A stretch of 5,504 nucleotides of DNA. Origin: Acidobacteriota bacterium (GTDB taxonomy: Bacteria; Acidobacteriota; UBA890). The stretch lies in NCBI GenBank assembly GCA_030609765.1, contig JAUWTE010000241.1, positions 1 to 5,504 on the forward strand, given 5' to 3'. The notes beneath the pieces were generated by a model that did not search any database, was not told the DNA's origin, and saw only the letters and a program-made list of their open reading frames with translations. The first letter of the stretch is position 1. Each line of letters begins with the position of its first letter. Position numbers and translations under genes: made by a program. Below are positions 1 through 5,447 of the stretch, one piece after another.

Positions 1-366
1 AGCCGTGGGATCGAGATCTACTCCTCCATCAGCGGGAATATCGAGGATGCGCTCTCATGCTTTCTCAGAGGAGAGCTCGAGTCCGGGATGATGCTGGGCA
101 CCGGCGGCCGATGCTGCGGACGGTGGCGCTCACGTGCGGGGCGGGGACGGGCCTGGGGCGAGGAGGCCTCGTTCGGACGGGAAGGGGCTGCACTGCGTCG
201 GAGCGGTTTGGGTCGAGGGAGTGGTAGGCCAATGTCCCCCCAGGGCGGAAGACGTGATGGGCAAGGTGGGGGTCGGGTCGCGGGGGGGAGTGGTAGAAAG
301 CAAGGTCGTGGAAGGGGGCCGCGGGGTCCCGGGCAAGGAGGTGATCCGAATGCCAGCAGGAGATAG
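1..366 (+). CDS. NifX/NifB-family (dinitrogenase Fe-Mo cofactor type) protein with Gly/Arg-rich tail, 5' end missing
   Basis: The reading frame is open from base 1 to the TAG at 364-366, giving 121 visible residues; the start lies upstream of the window. The first ~30 residues (GIEIYSSISGNIEDAL, then FLRGEL) match the last beta-strand and helix of the NifX-fold family. They align closely with the end of the complete homologue at 723-1082 (GIEVIPGATGTVAEML, then FRRGEL). Proteins of this family bind metal-sulfur clusters such as FeMo-co precursors or the Mo-Cu cluster of orange protein. From about residue 30 the sequence becomes a ~90-residue low-complexity tail rich in Gly, Arg and Ser, with one Cys-Cys pair. 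Glycine-rich tails occur in some family members, but this one is long and arginine-rich. A frameshift that replaced a shorter native C-terminus cannot be excluded. The last 17 bases overlap the next gene, which suggests coupling. The NifX-end assignment is firm; the tail being translated as read is less certain. Confidence 0.7.
   Translation, partial: SRGIEIYSSISGNIEDALSCFLRGELESGMMLGTGGRCCGRWRSRAGRGRAWGEEASFGREGAALRRSGLGRGSGRPMSPQGGRRDGQGGGRVAGGSGRKQGRGRGPRGPGQGGDPNASRR
335..346 (+). promoter_or_regulatory. Extended Shine-Dalgarno site of the DUF5320 gene
   Basis: AAGGAGGTGATC matches the full anti-Shine-Dalgarno end of bacterial 16S rRNA (GATCACCTCCTT) over 12 bases. The GGAGG core is 8 bases from the ATG at 350. 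The site lies inside the upstream gene and decides the start of the next one: the in-frame ATG at 134 has no comparable site and would add 72 residues unlike the family. Confidence 0.8.
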
Positions 367-718
367 AACCGGACCGAGTGGAGAAGGATCCAGGACCGGC
401 AGAGCAGCCGGCTATTGCAGTGGATCTTCGACTCCGGGCTACATGAATCCCTACCCCGGACGTGGACTGGGGCGAGGGTATGGGATGGGGCCTGGGGGTG
501 GACGGGGACTGCGGCGTGGCGGAGGCCGAGGCTGGGGGGGAGGCCGAGGGGCAGCGTGGACTCCGTTTCCCTACGAGCAGCCTCCCGAGTGGACGCAACC
601 CGTTCCCGAAGAGCAGTATCCACTGGAGAGTCAGATGAAGGCCCTCCAGCGGCAGCTCAATGACATCATGAAGAAGCTTAGCGGTCTAGAGAGGAAAGAG
701 CACAAGGAGGAGGAGTAG
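350..718 (+). CDS. DUF5320 family protein (Gly/Arg-rich with C-terminal coiled coil)
   Basis: A 122-residue protein. The N-terminus (MPAGDRTGPSGEG, TGRAAGYCSG, TPGYMNP) is the recognisable DUF5320 signature. Residues ~36-68 are a Gly/Arg-rich repeat of GRG and GGG units, then a Pro/Glu-rich linker. The C-terminus (about residues 90-118: LESQMKALQRQLNDIMKKL) is a predicted coiled coil ending in a Lys/Glu-rich tail. I chose the ATG at 350 because it begins exactly at the conserved motif and has a perfect extended ribosome binding site; a frame extension upstream to 134 is possible but unsupported. The function of the family is not established. It commonly sits beside NifX-type and ferredoxin-MinD genes, as here, so a structural or scaffold role for that set is an inference. 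Its final codons (KEHKEEE) double as the purine-rich ribosome binding site of the following gene, whose ATG begins four bases after the stop. Confidence 0.88.
   Translation: MPAGDRTGPSGEGSRTGRAAGYCSGSSTPGYMNPYPGRGLGRGYGMGPGGGRGLRRGGGRGWGGGRGAAWTPFPYEQPPEWTQPVPEEQYPLESQMKALQRQLNDIMKKLSGLERKEHKEEE
469..507 (+). other. Candidate G-quadruplex in the DUF5320 coding strand
   Basis: Six runs of three to five G (469-472, 476-478, 482-484, 487-490, 494-498, 504-507) are separated by loops of two to five bases. This fits an intramolecular G-quadruplex in the non-template strand and the mRNA. Further G-runs follow to about 542. Much of it follows from glycine codons (GGG/GGC), so structure formation is only a possibility. 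Confidence 0.5.
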
Positions 719-722
719 GCGT

Positions 723-1082
723 ATGAAGGTCGCGGTGACATCCACGGGGAAGACGCTGGATTCCCCGGTGGATCCCCGCTTCGGGCGGGCCAAGAATTTC
801 ATCGTGTTCGACACAGAAACGGGTGCGCACGAAGTGCTGGACAATCGCTCCGGCGTGGATGCGGCGCACGGTGCCGGACCTCAGGCGGCTCAAGAGATCT
901 CAAGGAGCGGCGCGAAGTGTGTGATTACCGGTCGTTGCGGTCCCAAGGCGGAACGCGCGCTCCAGGCGGCGGGGATCGAGGTGATCCCCGGTGCCACGGG
1001 AACCGTGGCGGAGATGCTTGAGAAGTTTCGGAGGGGAGAGCTGTCGTCTTCGGCAGAGTCCTCCGACCCGAACGGTAGCTAG
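723..1082 (+). CDS. NifX/NifB-family cofactor-binding protein (orange-protein-like)
   Basis: A complete 119-residue protein of the dinitrogenase iron-molybdenum cofactor family (RNase H-like fold). The visible signatures in order are the N-terminal strand MKVAVTSTG, the SPVDPRFGRAKNFIVFD motif (residues 14-30), CVITGRCGPKAERAL (66-80) and GIEVIPGATGTV (84-95). A short Ser/Asp-rich tail follows. Cys66 and Cys72 are candidate thiolates, although in this family clusters may also be held non-covalently. The ATG at 723 is four bases after the previous stop, with AGGAGGAGGAG just upstream. The next gene starts four bases after this stop, so it sits in a tight operon. Known members carry or deliver metal-sulfur clusters (NifX/NafY with FeMo-co, Desulfovibrio ORP with a Mo-Cu cluster). 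Which metal is used here cannot be told from sequence. Confidence 0.92.
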   Translation: MKVAVTSTGKTLDSPVDPRFGRAKNFIVFDTETGAHEVLDNRSGVDAAHGAGPQAAQEISRSGAKCVITGRCGPKAERALQAAGIEVIPGATGTVAEMLEKFRRGELSSSAESSDPNGS

Positions 1083-1086
1083 GTCC

Positions 1087-1926
1087 ATGAGAATCGTCAT
1101 TGCCAGCGGCAAGGGGGGTACGGGAAAGACCACGGTGGCGACGGGTCTGGCCCGCTCCTGCGAGGGCGACGTCCAGCTTCTCGATTGCGATGTCGAGGAG
1201 CCCGATTGCCACCTCTTTCTGAAACCCAACATCGAGGGTTCGGAAGCGGTGGGGATCCCGATCCCCACGGTTGACGGAGAGAAGTGCACGGGCCACGGAG
1301 AATGTGGGAAGATCTGTCAGTACAACGCCATCGTGTCACTGGGGGGGGCACCGGTGGTCTTTCCCGAACTGTGTCACGGCTGCGGAGGGTGTGCGCTCGT
1401 GTGCCCCGAGGAGGCGATCACCGAGGTCCCGCGGCAAGTGGGGGTGGTCGAGTATGGCCATAGCGGGCATATCGAGTTCATTCAGGGGCGGCTGCGCGTC
1501 GGCGAAGCGATGTCTCCTCCCGTGATGCGCGCTGTCAAGAAGTACGTTCGGGAGGGGGCGACGACCATCATCGACGCGCCACCGGGAACGTCCTGCCCAG
1601 TGGTCGAAGCGGTCAAGCACACCGACTTCGCGGTGCTCGTGACCGAACCCACACCTTTCGGGCTGAACGATCTCACCCTGGCTGTCGAGATGCTGAGAAA
1701 GCTGCGCATTCCATTGGGTGTTGTGATCAACCGCGCGGGTATCGGGGACGATGGAGTGGAAGCCTACTGCCGCAGCGAAGGCATCTCCATCCTTCTGAGA
1801 ATTCCGTACGACCGCCGGATTGCCGTGGCCTATTCGAGGGGGGAGACGCTGGAGGTGGCGATACCCGAATACCGAGAGAAGCTCGCGGGCCTTGCAACGG
1901 CGATCGCCGCCAAGGTGAGCTCATGA
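1087..1926 (+). CDS. MinD-superfamily P-loop ATPase with inserted ferredoxin domain (first of two)
   Basis: A 279-residue protein. The deviant Walker A motif GKGGTGKTT is at residues 8-16, the switch/A' region DCDVEEPD at 33-40, a ferredoxin insert at about 62-115 and the Walker B-like IIDAPPGTSCP at 161-171. The second cluster motif is intact (C96, C99, C102, C106 followed by Pro). The first reads C67-x2-H70-x2-C73-x3-C77-Gln, so the usual second cysteine is His and the usual proline is Gln. The ATPase core is like MinD/CooC/NifH, which switch partners on ATP binding and dimerise; the insert suggests redox control or electron delivery. I start at the ATG at 1087, where MRIVIASGKGG begins the fold directly; the frame is open upstream to an ATG at 991, but that would overlap the previous gene and add unrelated residues. 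The ribosome binding site is weak, so translation may depend on the upstream gene. The stop overlaps the next start as ATGA. An 8-G run at 1341-1348 lies inside the insert. Confidence 0.93.
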   Translation: MRIVIASGKGGTGKTTVATGLARSCEGDVQLLDCDVEEPDCHLFLKPNIEGSEAVGIPIPTVDGEKCTGHGECGKICQYNAIVSLGGAPVVFPELCHGCGGCALVCPEEAITEVPRQVGVVEYGHSGHIEFIQGRLRVGEAMSPPVMRAVKKYVREGATTIIDAPPGTSCPVVEAVKHTDFAVLVTEPTPFGLNDLTLAVEMLRKLRIPLGVVINRAGIGDDGVEAYCRSEGISILLRIPYDRRIAVAYSRGETLEVAIPEYREKLAGLATAIAAKVSS

Positions 1927-2828
1927 ATGAACTCGTGGTCGTCAGCGGCAAGGGCGGGACAGGGAAGACCACCCTCGTGGCCGCCTTCGCGGCCCTGGCG
2001 GAAAAGACTGTGCTGGCGGACTGCGACGTGGACGCGGCCGATCTGCATCTTCTCCTCGAGCCTCGGATTCGACGCCGCGAACCGTTCAAGTCCGGTCACA
2101 CAGCATTCATCCGGCAAGCGGACTGCACGCAGTGTGGCGTCTGCGACACGCACTGTCGGGTCGATGCGATTCGGATCGATCGTGACCCAGACGGGAACCC
2201 CACCTTCTCGGTCGATTCCATCTCGTGTGAGGGATGCGGGGTGTGCGTTCACTTCTGTCCCGAGGGAGCCATCGATTTCCCAGAGAGCACGTGTGGCGAG
2301 TGGTTTGTCTCGGAAACGCGCCAGGGCCCCATGGTTCATGCGCGGTTGGGTATTGCTGAGGAGAACTCGGGCAAGCTCGTCACGCTGGTTCGGAATGAGG
2401 CCAAGAGAATCGTCCATGACAGGCACTTCGAACTTCTCATTGCCGATGGCCCGCCGGGAATCGGTTGCCCGGTGATCGCCTCGATCACCGGCGCTTCCCT
2501 TGTGCTGCTGGTGACCGAACCCACGCTCTCGGGCCTCCACGATCTCGAGCGGGGATTCGAACTGGCCGACCAGCTCGGTGTCCCCACCGCCGTCTGCGTG
2601 AACCAGCACGACATCAACCCGAGCATGACGGAGACGATCGACCGCGAGTGCGAGCAGAGAAGCATTCCGGTGGTAGGCCATATCCGTCACTCAAGAGATG
2701 TCGTCCACGCGATGGTCGCCAAGCAGTCTGTGGTTGAGTACACGGAAAGCCCCGTGGCTGAGGAGATACGCAAGGTCTGGCATCAGGTCAACGCCATGCT
2801 GCAGGCAGGGGCCGAAACCCGAGCGTAG
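1923..2828 (+). CDS. MinD-superfamily P-loop ATPase with inserted ferredoxin domain (second of two)
   Basis: A 301-residue paralogue of the preceding gene. Walker A is GKGGTGKTT (residues 9-17), the switch region ADCDVDAADLHLLL is at 32-45, and the Walker B-like LLIADGPPGIGCP is at 171-183. Both ferredoxin clusters are complete: C68, C71, C74, C78 and C102, C105, C108, C112 followed by Pro, predicting two [4Fe-4S] clusters. VLLVTEPTLSGLHDLER (194-210) is typical of the family. The start is set by AAGGTGA at 1912-1918, five bases before the ATG, and by the four-base overlap with the preceding stop. Adjacent pairs of these ATPases are a known arrangement and may form a heterodimer. In Desulfovibrio a similar pair belongs to the orange protein gene set, where a link to septum placement has been proposed; the same role here is only an inference. 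Confidence 0.94.
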   Translation: MNELVVVSGKGGTGKTTLVAAFAALAEKTVLADCDVDAADLHLLLEPRIRRREPFKSGHTAFIRQADCTQCGVCDTHCRVDAIRIDRDPDGNPTFSVDSISCEGCGVCVHFCPEGAIDFPESTCGEWFVSETRQGPMVHARLGIAEENSGKLVTLVRNEAKRIVHDRHFELLIADGPPGIGCPVIASITGASLVLLVTEPTLSGLHDLERGFELADQLGVPTAVCVNQHDINPSMTETIDRECEQRSIPVVGHIRHSRDVVHAMVAKQSVVEYTESPVAEEIRKVWHQVNAMLQAGAETRA

Positions 2829-2858
2829 GATGTTGCCTCAATTGAAAGGAGCTGGAGA

Positions 2859-3197
2859 ATGCGGATAGCTGTACCGGTAGTCGCCGGGAAACTGGCGATG
2901 CACTTCGGGCACTGTGAGCAGTTCGCGCTGATGGATGTCGACGTGACAACGAAGGAGATTTCCCATCAGGAGGTGATCGACGCCCCGCCGCACGAGCCGG
3001 GCCTGCTTCCAGAGTGGCTGGCCACAAGAGGCGCCAATCTTGTCATTGCGGGCGGCATGGGCGGACGCGCGCTGCAGCTATTCGCAGATCAGGGAATCCA
3101 GGTGGTCGTGGGTGCCGGAGAGTCCTCACCCGAGGAGATCGCCAGGGACTATCTCGATGGAAAACTGCGGACCGCGTCCAATCTCTGCGATCACTAG
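2859..3197 (+). CDS. NifX/NifB-family protein, MHFGHC subtype
   Basis: A complete 112-residue member of the dinitrogenase Fe-Mo cofactor family, of a different subtype from the genes at 1 and 723. Signatures are MRIAVPVVAG, then MHFGHCEQFAL (residues 14-24), a PPHEPGLLPEWL segment (43-54), VIAGGMGGRAL (62-71) and the C-terminal LCDH. The His/Cys residues H15, H18, C19, H45, C110 and H112 are candidate metal ligands. This subtype is typically found with ferredoxin-MinD ATPases, as here, and may be the cluster acceptor or donor for them (inference). The start has a good site, AAAGGAG at 2845-2851, seven bases before the ATG, after a 30-base gap from the upstream stop. A 103-base gap follows, so the first transcriptional block may end here, though no terminator is evident. 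Confidence 0.93.
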   Translation: MRIAVPVVAGKLAMHFGHCEQFALMDVDVTTKEISHQEVIDAPPHEPGLLPEWLATRGANLVIAGGMGGRALQLFADQGIQVVVGAGESSPEEIARDYLDGKLRTASNLCDH

Positions 3198-3227
3198 ACG
3201 CGGGTGACCTGGACGCCCGGATGACTT

Positions 3228-3247
3228 CTGCCACGGACTGCTGGCAG
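3228..3247. repeat. Short inverted repeat in the gap before the gamma-carbonic-anhydrase-like gene
   Basis: CTGCCA (3228-3233) and TGGCAG (3242-3247) form a perfect 6-bp stem with an 8-base loop. There is no T-tract after it, so it does not look like an intrinsic terminator. It could be an operator half-site pair or chance. The rest of the 103-base gap shows no promoter I can support. Confidence 0.25.
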
Positions 3248-3300
3248 GGGCCCGACCCGTGACGAGGTCTGGAGGGAGTACCTGCTAAGGAAGAGTTCAC

Positions 3301-3822
3301 ATGGCTCTTTATGAGTTCGAAGGCCGGAGACCGGTTATCGGTGTGGGTTCGTACGTCGCCGAGACGGCGGACGTGATTGGGGATGTGCGCATCGGCCAAC
3401 GATGCTTCATCGGCCCCGGGGCTCGCATCAAGGGTGATTACGGATCGATCATCATCGGTGACGAAACCAGCGTCCAAGAGAACTGTGTCATCCACGCGCG
3501 GCCTGAAGAGAAGTGCCGCATCGGAAGCCAATGCACAATAGGTCACGGCGCAATTCTCCACAACTGCGTCCTGGAGGATCGGGTGGTCATCGGCATGGGA
3601 GCCATCGTCAGCGACTGGGCGATCGTGCGCGCCGGGAGTTTGATCGGTGAAGGCGCGGTGGTGCGGCAGGCAGTGGACATACCCTCAGACCGGGTTGCGG
3701 TGGGTGTGCCGGCGCGTGTCATCGGCGCTACTGATGAGACGGTATGGGAATTCCAGCAGCTGGCGCGAGAGGTGTATGTCCAGCTGGCACAGAGATATCG
3801 CTCTGGGTTGAAGAAGCTCTGA
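3301..3822 (+). CDS. Gamma-class carbonic anhydrase / PaaY-like left-handed beta-helix protein
   Basis: A 173-residue protein of the gamma-carbonic anhydrase (Cam/CaiE/PaaY) family. Hexapeptide repeats of the V/I-G-x4 type run from about residue 12 to 120, and a C-terminal amphipathic helix (about 148-165) packs against the trimer. The three zinc ligands are in place: H65 in CVIHARP, H82 and H87 in TIGHGAILHNC. The family's usual Arg-Gly-Asp, whose Arg and Asp form an intersubunit contact near the active site, reads Lys-Gly-Asp here (K44-D46). The protein probably forms a cytoplasmic trimer with a metal at each interface. The activity may be CO2 hydration, but PaaY-type members have thioesterase activity and others are inactive in hydration, so the reaction is uncertain. 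The start is supported by AAGGAAG at 3287-3293, seven bases before the ATG. It is separated by 66 bases from the following Mrp gene. Confidence 0.92.
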   Translation: MALYEFEGRRPVIGVGSYVAETADVIGDVRIGQRCFIGPGARIKGDYGSIIIGDETSVQENCVIHARPEEKCRIGSQCTIGHGAILHNCVLEDRVVIGMGAIVSDWAIVRAGSLIGEGAVVRQAVDIPSDRVAVGVPARVIGATDETVWEFQQLAREVYVQLAQRYRSGLKKL

Positions 3823-3888
3823 GACCCGGGATTGGGTGGCAGGCTCGCGGAGTCTTGACGCTTTGGGTTCTACACTGGGGGAGGCTCT

Positions 3889-4782
3889 ATGTCTGCCGAG
3901 AACAACTCTCAAGGCCCTGACCGCAGCGTTTCATCGGTGCCATCGCAGGGCCGGGAAAAGAGTCCCGACCAGCTCGAGGATGAGCAGGCCCTTGCCCGGC
4001 GCCTGTCGCAGATCAAGCACAAGATGCTCGTGATGAGCGGTAAGGGCGGGGTCGGTAAGAGCACGGTGGCTGTCAACCTCGCCTTCTCCCTGGTCCGTTC
4101 CGGATGGAAGGTCGGCCTCCTGGACGTTGACATCCATGGACCCAACGTCCCCAAGATGCTGGGGATCGAGGGAGAGCGGGCCAGGGGCCACGACGATGTT
4201 CTCATGCCCGTGCTGCATTCACCCAACCTCAAAGTGATGTCCATCGGCTTCTTGCTGCGCACCGCATCGGACGCCGTCATCTGGCGGGGACCCCTCAAGA
4301 TGCGCATCATCAAGCAATTCTTGAAGGATGTCGAAGGGGGGGAATTGGATTTCCTGATCATCGACGCGCCCCCGGGCACCGGTGATGAGCCGCTGAGTGT
4401 CTGTCAGTTGATCGAAGACGCGGACGGGGCCTTGATCGTGACCACTCCCCAGGAAGTCGCGCTGACGGACGTGCGGAAGTCGATAACCTTCTGCCGGCAG
4501 ATGAAGACACCCGTGCTGGGTGTCATCGAGAACATGAGCGGCTTTCTGTGCCCGCACTGCGGAAAGAAGACCGACCTCTTCAAGTCGGGGGGCGGTGCCC
4601 GGGTCGCCCGCGAGATGCAGGTACCCTTCCTGGTGACAATTCCCATCGTCAGCACGGTGGTTGATGCCGGCGACAACGGCATACCCATCGTCGTCGCTGA
4701 GCCCAAGGGTGAAGTTGCCAAGGCGTTTGACGCAATCGTTCAGAAGCTGGGATTTTCCAGGGAGAATGTCCGTGATCACTGA
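3889..4782 (+). CDS. Mrp/NBP35 family Fe-S cluster carrier ATPase (ApbC-like)
   Basis: A 297-residue ParA/MinD-superfamily protein. After a ~40-residue polar N-terminus come the deviant Walker A GKGGVGKST (51-59), the switch region DVDIHGPNVPKMLG (79-92), WRGPLK (132-137), the Walker B-like LIIDAPPGTGDEPLS (156-170), TTPQEVALTDVRKS (185-198) and ENMSGFLCPHCGKK (214-227). C221 and C224 are the conserved CxxC that holds a bridging [4Fe-4S] cluster between two subunits. The N-terminus has no cysteine, so the extra N-terminal cluster of eukaryotic NBP35-type and some anaerobe proteins is absent. Mrp proteins bind and transfer Fe-S clusters using ATP. In this setting a client could be the NifX-type or ferredoxin-MinD proteins (inference). 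The ATG has GGGGGAGG at 3877-3884 upstream with a short four-base spacing. The end overlaps the thioesterase gene. Confidence 0.95.
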   Translation: MSAENNSQGPDRSVSSVPSQGREKSPDQLEDEQALARRLSQIKHKMLVMSGKGGVGKSTVAVNLAFSLVRSGWKVGLLDVDIHGPNVPKMLGIEGERARGHDDVLMPVLHSPNLKVMSIGFLLRTASDAVIWRGPLKMRIIKQFLKDVEGGELDFLIIDAPPGTGDEPLSVCQLIEDADGALIVTTPQEVALTDVRKSITFCRQMKTPVLGVIENMSGFLCPHCGKKTDLFKSGGGARVAREMQVPFLVTIPIVSTVVDAGDNGIPIVVAEPKGEVAKAFDAIVQKLGFSRENVRDH

Positions 4783-5326
4783 CCCGTCGCCGGCGTCATT
4801 GCGGAGCGACACACACGAGTTCGGCCTGCGATGGCACCCCCAATGCGTGGTCTGTGCCCCGGACAATGCGCGGGGGCTCGGATTGAAATTCGCCACCCGG
4901 AATGACGGGAGTGTCGAGAGCTGCTTCGACTGCAGTGCCGCTCTCGAGGGCTATCCGCACCAGTTGCACGGCGGTATGATCGCACTTCTGCTGGATGGCG
5001 CCATGACGAACTGCCTGTTCGCTCATGGACATGTCGGGGTCACGGGAGAACTCAGGATCCGCTATCACCACCCAGTGAGGACGAGCCGCGTTTCATCCGT
5101 CCGGGCCTGGATCGATCGATCGCGCCCACCGCTGCACGTCATGGCGGCGAGGCTCGTTCAGGATGGTGAAGTCATGGCTTCCGCATCGGCCAAGTTCATG
5201 GCGCGTCCGCGGCGGGCGCCGCAGCGCACATGCGGAACCCCGAAGAGGGAAGGGGCCCGCACGTTTGCGAGAGACCTTCTCCGGAGAGCTCTGGGCAGAA
5301 ATCGTGCTAGTGCGAGGAGTGCATGA
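4766..5326 (+). CDS. PaaI-like hotdog-fold acyl-CoA thioesterase
   Basis: A 186-residue hotdog protein. The N-terminal WHPQCVVCAPDNARGLGL segment (residues 23-40) and the core LHGGMIALLLDGAMTNCLF (67-85) match the PaaI/4HBT group that cleaves acyl-CoA thioesters. H68-G69-G70 and D77 sit at the usual active-site positions; the common LLDEAM reads LLDGAM. Central strands VTGELRIRYHHPVR (92-105) and AARLVQDGEVMASASAKF (127-144) follow. The last ~40 residues are a basic Arg/Ala-rich extension beyond the usual family length, probably disordered. The start is ambiguous. The ATG at 4766 is only one base from AGGGAG (4759-4764), while an in-frame GTG at 4772 has a normal seven-base spacing and would shorten the protein by two residues. 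Either start overlaps the end of the Mrp gene (17 or 11 bases), so the two are probably co-translated. The substrate is unknown. Confidence 0.9.
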   Translation: MSVITDPSPASLRSDTHEFGLRWHPQCVVCAPDNARGLGLKFATRNDGSVESCFDCSAALEGYPHQLHGGMIALLLDGAMTNCLFAHGHVGVTGELRIRYHHPVRTSRVSSVRAWIDRSRPPLHVMAARLVQDGEVMASASAKFMARPRRAPQRTCGTPKREGARTFARDLLRRALGRNRASARSA

Positions 5327-5347
5327 CACGGAAGGTGTGCTCCGCCT

Positions 5348-5372
5348 TGGCGCCTTCGCTGTGGTGGCGCCA
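5348..5372. repeat. Inverted repeat downstream of the thioesterase gene
   Basis: TGGCGCC (5348-5354) and GGCGCCA (5366-5372) form a perfect 7-bp GC-rich stem with an 11-base loop, 21 bases after the thioesterase stop. It could act as a factor-dependent terminator or mRNA end, but no T-run follows, so it is not a canonical intrinsic terminator. Each arm also contains the self-complementary hexamer GGCGCC, which could be chance in GC-rich DNA. Confidence 0.35.
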
Positions 5373-5447
5373 GCAGTGCGGCGGATGTATGCTCTTGCTG
5401 AAGGACGAGAGCCCCTACCCAACGCCAGACCAAGTGAGGACGGTCTC

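Noticed and set aside
134..349. Upstream extension of the DUF5320 frame to the ATG at 134
   Set aside because: The added 72 residues do not resemble the family, overlap the NifX gene, and the ATG at 350 has a perfect ribosome site exactly at the conserved N-terminus.
65..598. Long minus-strand frames over 18-623, including ones of 201 and 177 residues
   Set aside because: They are Pro/Ser/Arg-rich mirror images of the Gly/Arg-rich genes on the + strand, resemble no family and have no ribosome site; an effect of G-rich coding DNA.
1341..1348. Eight-G run in the first MinD gene as a phase-variable tract
   Set aside because: The frame is intact and the run encodes Gly-Gly in a normal position; without read or strain variation there is no support for slippage.
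1830..2690. 286-residue minus-strand frame opposite the second MinD gene
   Set aside because: The + strand frame carries full Walker and ferredoxin motifs; the minus frame resembles no family.
3242..3260. TGGCAGGG region as a sigma-54 promoter for the carbonic-anhydrase-like gene, considered because ORP genes of Desulfovibrio are sigma-54 dependent
   Set aside because: The -12 GC does not fall at the required spacing (AC is found), and TTGC is absent.
3854..3876. TTGACG and TACACT resembling -35 and -10 boxes before the Mrp gene
   Set aside because: The spacing is only 10 bases, far short of the 16-18 needed for a sigma-70 promoter.
5109..5121. GATCGATCGATCG tandem tetranucleotide
   Set aside because: Only three copies, inside the thioesterase coding region (Trp-Ile-Asp-Arg-Ser), and consistent with chance.
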